Origin: UBA7985 sp002711265
GTDB taxonomy: Bacteria > Pseudomonadota > Alphaproteobacteria > UBA7985
Reading direction: 5' to 3'
Length of the DNA stretch: 64,000 nt
Assembly (NCBI GenBank): GCA_965660945.1
Contig: CBFIBS010000014.1
Location: 1 to 64,000 of the forward strand
The translations under genes were made by a program, and so were the position numbers. Positions 58,167 to 64,000 of this stretch are shown piece after piece. The notes under the pieces are model-generated. The model was given only the letters and a program-made list of their open reading frames with translations, had not been told where the DNA came from and ran no database searches. The stretch's first letter is position 1. Every line of letters begins with the position of its first letter.

Positions 58167-58735
58167 GTTCACCGCAAAACACCGCCCTCGTCGTCATCGA
58201 CGTTCAGATGGCCATGGCCCACGACGATGCTGCCGGGGCCGACCGCTCCTGCCGTCAGGCCGAAGACAACATCGCCGCCCTGCTGGCCCGCGCGCGGGGT
58301 GGTGGCACCCCGGTGTTCCATGTCCATCACCGCGGCACAGACCCGGCCGACCCGTTCCACGCGGACGCGCCCGGTTCAGCCGTGCAGCCCGTGGCAGCCC
58401 CGGCATCCGACGAACCTGTGGTGATCAAGACCACCAGCAGCGGCTTTGCCAGCACTGATCTGGAGCAGCGTCTGCGCGATGCAGGGGTCGAGCGACTGAT
58501 CCTGTGCGGGGCGACGGCGAACCACTGCGTTGAGTCCACGACACGCAGCGCCTGTGATCTCGGGTTTGAGGCGATTTACGTCAGCGATGCGGTCTGGGCC
58601 TATGGCGTGACCGGGCCGGACGGCGTGCTGCACAAGGGGGATGCGATCCACTCGGTGGTGCTTGCGACGCTGGACGGGGAGATCGCCAGCGTACGTCCGA
58701 CGGCGACAGTGCTGACCGAGATGAGGGGCGGTTAA
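58163..58735 (+). CDS. Isochorismatase-family cysteine hydrolase
   Basis: 190 residues with the triad Asp13 (VVIDVQ), Lys89 (VIKTTSSGF) and Cys122 (TANHCVEST), so it hydrolyses an amide, as in nicotinamidase or N-carbamoyl hydrolases, rather than acting on isochorismate. The GTG start overlaps the stop of the 2OG-oxygenase by 4 bases; the oxygenase product may be its substrate, for instance a hydroxylated amino acid or amide. It ends the cluster. Confidence 0.9.
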   Translation: MSSPQNTALVVIDVQMAMAHDDAAGADRSCRQAEDNIAALLARARGGGTPVFHVHHRGTDPADPFHADAPGSAVQPVAAPASDEPVVIKTTSSGFASTDLEQRLRDAGVERLILCGATANHCVESTTRSACDLGFEAIYVSDAVWAYGVTGPDGVLHKGDAIHSVVLATLDGEIASVRPTATVLTEMRGG

Positions 58736-58853
58736 AGTCGTCGTGATTGCGGCTTGGGACGGCAAAACCCCATAAACTTACCTGCGAGGCATGTGTTCAA
58801 TACGCTTCTTATGGAACTACTTTTTCACTAGATGACAACAGCAGTGCCACAGC

Positions 58854-60356
58854 GTGAAACTCGGAGCATCAGACGTGCAAAGCCTTATCGCAGCGACAGT
58901 CGTCACCCTTTTCACCCTTGCGTCCACCGTCGCAGCGCAGGCCCAGCGTGCAGACGCGATCATCGGTCTTCAGCTCGAGCCCCCGCACCTTGACCCGACT
59001 TCGGCTGCCGCAGGCGCCATCGATCAGGTGCTCTACGCCAACGTATTCGAGGGGCTGACCCGGTTCGGCCCGGACGGGTCCGTACAGCCCGGACTGGCGG
59101 CAAGCTGGACCATTTCCGACGATGGTCTGAGCTACACCTTCCAGCTGCGTGAGGGGGTGACCTTCCACGACGGTACGACCTTTGAGGCCAGCGACGTGGT
59201 GTTCTCGCTCGATCGCGCCCGGGCCGAGGATTCGACCAACGCGCAAAAGGCACTTTTCGCCGGGATCGAGCGCGTCGAGGCGCTGGGCGACAGCAGCGTG
59301 CGCATCTACCTCGCCGCGCCGCAGGGGAATTTTCTCTTCAACCTCGCCTGGGGCGACGCGGTCATGGTCGCGCCCGAGAGCATCGGGGACATCAAGAACC
59401 TGCCCATCGGCACCGGTGCCTTCCGCTTCGAGCAGTGGCGGCGGGGCGACCAGATCAGCCTGACCCGCAATGCCGACTACTGGGGTGAGGCCGCGTCGCT
59501 GGAAGCGGCGACCTTCAAGTTCATCTCCGAGCCGACGGCGGCCTATGCGGCCATGCTGGCGGGCGACATCGATGCCTTCTACAGCTATCCGGCCCCGGAG
59601 AACCTCGCCCAGTTCGAGCGCGACCCGCGCTTCACCGTGCTCTCCGGCAATACCGAGGGTGAGACCATCCTCGCCATGAACAATCAGCAGGCACCCTTCG
59701 ACGACATCCGGGTGCGCAAGGCCGTGAGCCACGCCATCGACCGGCAGGCGATCATTGACGGCGCCATGTTCGGCTACGGCACGCCCATCGGCAGCCACTT
59801 TGCGCCGCACAATCCCGACTATGTCGATCTGACCGCCAATGCAGCCTTTGACCCGGCGCTGGCCCGCGACCTGCTGGCTCAGGCGGGCTATGCCGAGGGC
59901 TTCAGCACCACCCTCAAGCTGCCGCCGCCATCCTACGCGCGCCGGGGCGGGGAGATCATCGCCGCACAGCTGCGCGAAGTCGGTATCGAAGCCGAGATCA
60001 GCTTCCTCGAATGGGCGCAGTGGCTGGAGCAGGTGTTCCGCGGCTACGACTACGGCCTGACCATCGTCAGCCACACCGAGCCGATGGACATCAACATCTA
60101 CGCGCGTCCGGACTACTACTTCCAGTACGACAACCCGGACTTTCAGGCGCTGATCGAGACGCTGGCGGTGCAAAGTGACCCGGCCGCACGATCTGCCCTG
60201 TTGGCGCAGGCACAGACCACAATCGCCGAGGATTTCGTCAACGGCTACCTGTTCCAGTTGGCGCTGACCTCGGTGGTCGACGCGAAGCTGCAGGGGATCT
60301 GGAAGGACGCCCCGACCCAGGCTGTCGACCTGACCGGCGTCCGCTGGGCCGATTGA
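58854..60356 (+). CDS. Family 5 extracellular solute-binding protein (Dpp/Ni-type ABC)
   Basis: 500 residues with a signal peptide (to about residue 30, ending TVAAQAQ), then the SBP-5 core: EPPHLDPTSAAAGAIDQVLYANVFEGLTRF and WTISDDGLSYTFQLREGVTFHDG. It captures a peptide or other large polar ligand. The GTG start has no clear Shine-Dalgarno and the first residues are short of positive charge, so the start may be slightly off. First gene of a five-component importer. Confidence 0.88.
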   Translation: MKLGASDVQSLIAATVVTLFTLASTVAAQAQRADAIIGLQLEPPHLDPTSAAAGAIDQVLYANVFEGLTRFGPDGSVQPGLAASWTISDDGLSYTFQLREGVTFHDGTTFEASDVVFSLDRARAEDSTNAQKALFAGIERVEALGDSSVRIYLAAPQGNFLFNLAWGDAVMVAPESIGDIKNLPIGTGAFRFEQWRRGDQISLTRNADYWGEAASLEAATFKFISEPTAAYAAMLAGDIDAFYSYPAPENLAQFERDPRFTVLSGNTEGETILAMNNQQAPFDDIRVRKAVSHAIDRQAIIDGAMFGYGTPIGSHFAPHNPDYVDLTANAAFDPALARDLLAQAGYAEGFSTTLKLPPPSYARRGGEIIAAQLREVGIEAEISFLEWAQWLEQVFRGYDYGLTIVSHTEPMDINIYARPDYYFQYDNPDFQALIETLAVQSDPAARSALLAQAQTTIAEDFVNGYLFQLALTSVVDAKLQGIWKDAPTQAVDLTGVRWAD

Positions 60357-60383
60357 TCAGCCCATGGCGCGTTGGCACCATCG

Positions 60384-61331
60384 ATGATCGGGTTTGCGCT
60401 TCATCGTCTGGTGTCGCTGCTGGCGTCCCTTGTTGTCGCCAGTCTGGTGATCTTTGCCGCGGTCGAAATCGTCCCCGGTGACCCCGCACGCTTCATGCTC
60501 GGGATCAACGCCCAGCCTGATACGGTGGCGGCGCTGCGCGCCGAACTCGGCCTCGACCGCTCGCTAGCCGAGCGTTACCTCGGCTGGGTAGGGGGGCTGT
60601 TCACCGGGGATCTCGGGGTTTCCTACACCTACCGCTCGCCAGTGTCTGAAATTGTCGCTGAACGGCTGCAGGTCTCTCTGCCGCTGGCGGTATACGCGCT
60701 GGTACTGACCGTGGTCATTGCCTTCCCCGTCGGCATGCTCGCGGCGGGAAGCCGGGGCGGGGCGGTGGACACGCTGTTCACCGGGGCCACGCAGCTGGGG
60801 ATCGCGGTGCCGAATTTCTGGTTCGCCCTGCTGCTGATCCTGCTGTTTTCGGTCAATCTGGGTTGGTTTTCCGCCGGCGGCTTTCCGGGGTGGGAAGCCG
60901 GTTTGCTGCCGGGGCTGCGGGCGCTGACCCTGCCGGCGATCGCGCTGGCGCTGCCGCAGGCCTCGATCCTCGCGCGGGTGCTGCGCTCATCGCTGATCGA
61001 TACCCTTTCGGACGACTATGTCCGCACCGCACGGGCCAAGGGCCTGAGCGCCGGGCAGGCCCTGCGCCGCCACGCCCTGCGCAACGCCATGATCCCGGTC
61101 TTTACCATCATCGGGCTGCAGTTTTCCTTCCTGATCGCCGGTGCCGTCATCATCGAGAACGTGTTTTTCCTGCCCGGGCTGGGGCGGCTGGTGTTGCAGG
61201 CCATCACCCAGCGCGACCTGATTGTGGTTGAAAGCGTGGTCATGCTGCTGGTGCTGGCGGTGATCCTCGTCAATTTCGTGGTCGAGCTGGCCTACGCCTG
61301 GATCGACCCGCGCCTGAGGAAACCATCGTGA
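60384..61331 (+). CDS. Peptide/nickel-type ABC permease (DppB family)
   Basis: 315 residues with six hydrophobic segments, the N-terminal MIGFALHRLVSLLASLVVASLV helix, and the permease coupling motif YVRTARAKGLSAGQALRRHALRNAMIP. The ATG at 60384 follows the SBP stop by 27 bases. It forms half of the channel with the next gene. Confidence 0.92.
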   Translation: MIGFALHRLVSLLASLVVASLVIFAAVEIVPGDPARFMLGINAQPDTVAALRAELGLDRSLAERYLGWVGGLFTGDLGVSYTYRSPVSEIVAERLQVSLPLAVYALVLTVVIAFPVGMLAAGSRGGAVDTLFTGATQLGIAVPNFWFALLLILLFSVNLGWFSAGGFPGWEAGLLPGLRALTLPAIALALPQASILARVLRSSLIDTLSDDYVRTARAKGLSAGQALRRHALRNAMIPVFTIIGLQFSFLIAGAVIIENVFFLPGLGRLVLQAITQRDLIVVESVVMLLVLAVILVNFVVELAYAWIDPRLRKPS

Positions 61332-62167
61332 GCGCCCGGCTGCTGATCGGGCTAGGGCTGAGCGGGCTGTTCGTCGCCGCCGGACTGGTTTCGCTGCTGT
61401 GGACCCCGCACGACGTGACCAGCCTGAACATCGCCGCCAAGTTCGCGCCGGCGTCGGCAGACCATCTGCTGGGGACGGACCATTTCGGCCGCGATATCCT
61501 GTCGATGATCATGGTCGGCGCCCGCACGTCGATCGCGGTGGCTTTGCTCGCCGTGGGGATTGGCATGCTGGGCGGGGTGCCGCTGGGGTTGCTCGCCGCT
61601 GCCACGCGGGGCAGCCTGCTCGACGATGCGGTGATGCGTTTCAACGATCTGGTCTTCGCCTTTCCCGCACTGCTGATCGCGATCATGATCACGGCCATTG
61701 TTGGCCCGTCGGCGGTCAACGCCATCGTGGCCATCGGTATTTTCAACATTCCCGTTTTTGCCCGGCTGGTGCGCGCCGGGGCGCTGCCGCTGTGGACGCT
61801 CGACTTCGTGCTCTCCGCGCGGGTCAGCGGCAAGGGCGCGGCCCGCATCTCGGTCCAGCATATACTGCCCAACCTGACCAACCTGCTGATCGTGCAGGGG
61901 ACGATCCAGTTCTCGCTCGGGATCCTCGCCGAAGCCGGGCTGAGCTTTGTCGGGCTGGGCGCGCAGCCGCCCACGCCCAGCTGGGGGCGGATGCTGGCCG
62001 AGAGCCAGACCATGATCGCCTTCGCCCCGCATCTGGCGCTGATCCCCGGGCTGGCGATCCTGCTGACCGTGCTGGGCCTGAACCTCGCCGGCGAAGGTCT
62101 GCGCGACGCGCTCGACCCGAAGTCCCAAAAGGGCGCGCAGCAGGGCTCGGGGAGGCCCGCGCCATGA
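61328..62167 (+). CDS. Peptide/nickel-type ABC permease (DppC family)
   Basis: 279 residues. LGTDHFGRDILSMIMVGARTSI is the DppC signature, and the coupling motif SARVSGKGAARISVQHILPNL follows. About six membrane segments. The GTG start overlaps the preceding stop by 4 bases. Confidence 0.92.
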   Translation: MSARLLIGLGLSGLFVAAGLVSLLWTPHDVTSLNIAAKFAPASADHLLGTDHFGRDILSMIMVGARTSIAVALLAVGIGMLGGVPLGLLAAATRGSLLDDAVMRFNDLVFAFPALLIAIMITAIVGPSAVNAIVAIGIFNIPVFARLVRAGALPLWTLDFVLSARVSGKGAARISVQHILPNLTNLLIVQGTIQFSLGILAEAGLSFVGLGAQPPTPSWGRMLAESQTMIAFAPHLALIPGLAILLTVLGLNLAGEGLRDALDPKSQKGAQQGSGRPAP

Positions 62168-63744
62168 CCCTGCTCACCGTCGAAGGCCTCAGCCTGTCGA
62201 TCCATGGCACCCCGATCCTGCGCGACCTGTCGTTTGGGATCGAAGCCGGTGAAATCCTGAGCGTGATCGGTGAAAGCGGGTCGGGTAAGTCGCTGACGGC
62301 ACTATCGATCATGCAGCTGCTGCCCAGCGGCAGCCAATCGCGCGGCCGGGTGCTGTTCTCGGGGCAGGACCTCGCCACCGCCGACGAGCCCGACCTCTGT
62401 GCCGTTCGAGGGCGCGACATCGGCATGGTGTTTCAGGAGCCGATGACCGCCCTCAACCCGCTGCAGACCATCGGGCAGCAGGTCGCCGAGACCATTCGGA
62501 TCCACGATGGCGCTTCCCCGCAGCAGGCACTGGAGCGCGCCGAGGCCGTATTGGAGCAGTGCGAGCTGCCCGCCGCGCAGGTGCCGCTGTCGCGCTATCC
62601 GCACCAGCTTTCTGGGGGGCAGCGCCAGCGGGTTGTGATCGCCATGGCCATCGCCATGCGCCCGCGCCTGCTGATCGCCGATGAACCGACCACAGCGCTG
62701 GACGTGACTACGCAGGCGGAAATCCTTGCGCTGCTGCAGCGGCTGGTGGCGGCTGAGGCAATGGCGCTGATGCTGATCACCCACGACCTTGCCGTCGCCG
62801 CCAGCCTCGCCGACCGGATCTTGGTCATGCACGACGGCGCGGTGGTCGAGCAGGCACCGACCCCGGCGCTGCTCAAGGCGCGCGCGCACCCCCACACCCA
62901 ACTGCTGTTCGACGCCACCGATCATCGCCCCGACCGGCGACCAGCCCCGACCTCCGCGCAGACCCCGGCTGAAGGACCGCTGTTGCGCGTGCAGGACGTG
63001 GTGCAGGAATACCGCTTGCCGCGGCCTCACCCACTGACCGGCAGCCGGGTTCGCCGGGCCGTCGATGGGGTCAGTCTCCAGATCGAGCGTGGCCGCTGCC
63101 TCGCGCTGGTCGGTGAGAGCGGCTCCGGCAAGTCGACGCTCGCGCGGGCCATACTGGGGCTGGAGCCGATCCGCGAGGGACAGATTGCCCTGGGCGGCCG
63201 GGATGTCTTTGCCGACGCCGGCGCCCGCGCCGGCATGCAGGCGGTGTTTCAGGATCCCTACGGGTCTTTCAATCCGCGCTGGCGGGTTTCACGCCTGATC
63301 GCCGAACCGTTCTTCCGCCTCGGCCGCGCCGCGCGCGATGAGGAAATCGATGAAGCGCTGGTTTCTGTGGGGCTGACCCCAGCGGACAAGCACAAGCACA
63401 TCCACGCCTTTTCCGGTGGTCAGCGCCAGCGGTTGGCGTTGGCGCGTGCACTGATCACCCGGCCCGAGCTGATCATCCTCGATGAGGCAGTGTCAGCGCT
63501 GGATGTTTCGGTGCGGGCGCAGATCCTCGACCTGCTGGCGCAGTTGTCAGCGGATTTCGGGCTGACGTACCTGTTTATCACCCACGACCTGAGCGTCGTG
63601 CGGGCCATCGCCGATGACGTGGCGGTGATGCAGGCTGGGAAGATTGTCGAGAGGGGTCGGACCGACGCGGTGTTCGCCGGTCCGGAAAGCGCCTATGCCG
63701 CGCGGCTGCTCGCCGCCGCACCCCGCCTCCCCGCGATGGGGTGA
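62164..63744 (+). CDS. Fused dual ATPase of peptide-type ABC transporter (DppD-DppF fusion)
   Basis: 526 residues with two complete nucleotide-binding domains in one chain. Domain 1 (about 1-250) has Walker A GESGSGKS, signature LSGGQRQR and Walker B LLIADEPTTALD. Domain 2 (about 275-526) has GESGSGKST, FSGGQRQRLALARAL and LIILDEAVSALD. A Pro/Thr/Arg-rich linker joins them. Note DEA rather than DEP in domain 2. Overlaps dppC by 4 bases. The fusion is also known in YejF-type proteins. Confidence 0.93.
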   Translation: MTLLTVEGLSLSIHGTPILRDLSFGIEAGEILSVIGESGSGKSLTALSIMQLLPSGSQSRGRVLFSGQDLATADEPDLCAVRGRDIGMVFQEPMTALNPLQTIGQQVAETIRIHDGASPQQALERAEAVLEQCELPAAQVPLSRYPHQLSGGQRQRVVIAMAIAMRPRLLIADEPTTALDVTTQAEILALLQRLVAAEAMALMLITHDLAVAASLADRILVMHDGAVVEQAPTPALLKARAHPHTQLLFDATDHRPDRRPAPTSAQTPAEGPLLRVQDVVQEYRLPRPHPLTGSRVRRAVDGVSLQIERGRCLALVGESGSGKSTLARAILGLEPIREGQIALGGRDVFADAGARAGMQAVFQDPYGSFNPRWRVSRLIAEPFFRLGRAARDEEIDEALVSVGLTPADKHKHIHAFSGGQRQRLALARALITRPELIILDEAVSALDVSVRAQILDLLAQLSADFGLTYLFITHDLSVVRAIADDVAVMQAGKIVERGRTDAVFAGPESAYAARLLAAAPRLPAMG

Positions 63745-63786
63745 GGATCGAGAGCGCGAGCGGCGGTTCGTCAGCGCGTCCTCAGG

Positions 63787-64000
63787 CTACTGCTTGCCGC
63801 GGGACAGCAGCGCCCAGATGCCGGGCATGAGGGCGGCAGCGAGGATAAGCTTCAGCAGATCACCGGCGAGGAAAGGGGTCATGCCCCATGCCACGATCGG
63901 GTTGTCCCAACCCAGCACCGTGCCCAGCCAGATCAGGCCGGGGATGTAGATCACGATGTTCCCGATCAGCATCGCGCCCGCCGTGCCCAGTGGGCTGCGA
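63787..64000 (-). CDS. bioY: Biotin transporter BioY family (C-terminal part)
   Basis: The last 70 codons of a gene entering from the right edge. The segment LIGNIVIYIPGLIWLG, a short loop, then TPFLAGDLLKLILAAALMPGIWALL and a basic end is the typical C-terminus of BioY S-components, with the conserved PFLxGDLLK motif. It imports biotin alone or with an ECF module. It is convergent with the peptide transporter, 42 bp apart. Confidence 0.85.
   Translation of the reverse strand, partial: RSPLGTAGAMLIGNIVIYIPGLIWLGTVLGWDNPIVAWGMTPFLAGDLLKLILAAALMPGIWALLSRGKQ

Noticed and set aside
1..64000. CRISPR arrays, insertion sequences, prophage or integrase genes
   Set aside because: No regularly spaced repeats, transposase-like or integrase-like proteins, or tRNA-linked attachment sites were seen.

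Overview
The window is a high-GC, gene-dense bacterial chromosome segment that looks alphaproteobacterial. The evidence is a NAD-dependent formate dehydrogenase with a fused diaphorase subunit beside fhs, several catabolic dehydrogenases, TRAP and Liv-type ABC uptake systems, and LigM/DesA-type tetrahydrofolate O-demethylases. A marine or soil heterotroph living on plant- or lignin-derived compounds fits. No rRNA, tRNA, transposase, phage gene or CRISPR array was found. Genus cannot be fixed from this sequence. Both edges cut genes: an ABC ATPase at the left and bioY at the right.

Layout. 1-12.3 kb holds mixed metabolism: GMC oxidoreductase, Cys/Met-type PLP enzyme, MFS exporter, fatty-acid-desaturase-like protein, gabD, pgi, galU and an aldehyde dehydrogenase. 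12.4-18.7 kb is a one-carbon operon on the minus strand: fused formate dehydrogenase beta/gamma, alpha, then fhs, closed by a clear terminator. 18.9-23.4 kb has two small membrane proteins, an unknown 208-residue protein, an OsmC-like protein and a cryptochrome/photolyase. 23.5-30.4 kb is a catabolic island: metallo-beta-lactamase (MBL) hydrolase, HMGL/isopropylmalate-synthase-like enzyme, LysR regulator with a palindromic operator, divergent LigM/DesA-like demethylase, second MBL hydrolase and an FrhB-family iron-sulfur flavoprotein. 30.6-39 kb is a Liv ABC operon whose LivF carries a 248-residue Pro/Ala-rich tail, followed by a vanillin-dehydrogenase-like ALDH and a flotillin. 39.3-45.3 kb is a GntR-controlled operon with a close LigM homologue and a TRAP transporter, plus a divergent alpha/beta hydrolase. 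45.3-52.8 kb has a TSUP exporter, a GST, a tandem glycine riboswitch driving gcvT-gcvH-gcvP, and a DUF1989 protein. 52.9-58.7 kb is a second catabolic cluster: ALDH, Fe-ADH, flavin monooxygenase, 2-oxoglutarate oxygenase and isochorismatase-like hydrolase. 58.8-63.7 kb is a peptide/nickel-type ABC transporter with fused ATPases.

How it fits together (inference). Methoxyaromatics would enter through the TRAP and/or Liv systems. LigM-type enzymes would pass their methyl groups to tetrahydrofolate, the C1 units would be released as formate through Fhs and oxidised to CO2 by formate dehydrogenase, and glycine cleavage feeds the same folate pool. GTATAC-type motifs in front of both the GntR operon and the Liv operon suggest they are co-regulated. 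The most novel-looking parts are the LysR-linked island (a LigM paralogue that has lost the substrate-binding Arg, next to an FrhB protein) and the tailed LivF.

The assembly has one visible defect. A 9-N gap inside gcvP is flanked by a 77-bp exact duplication, almost certainly a scaffolding artefact.
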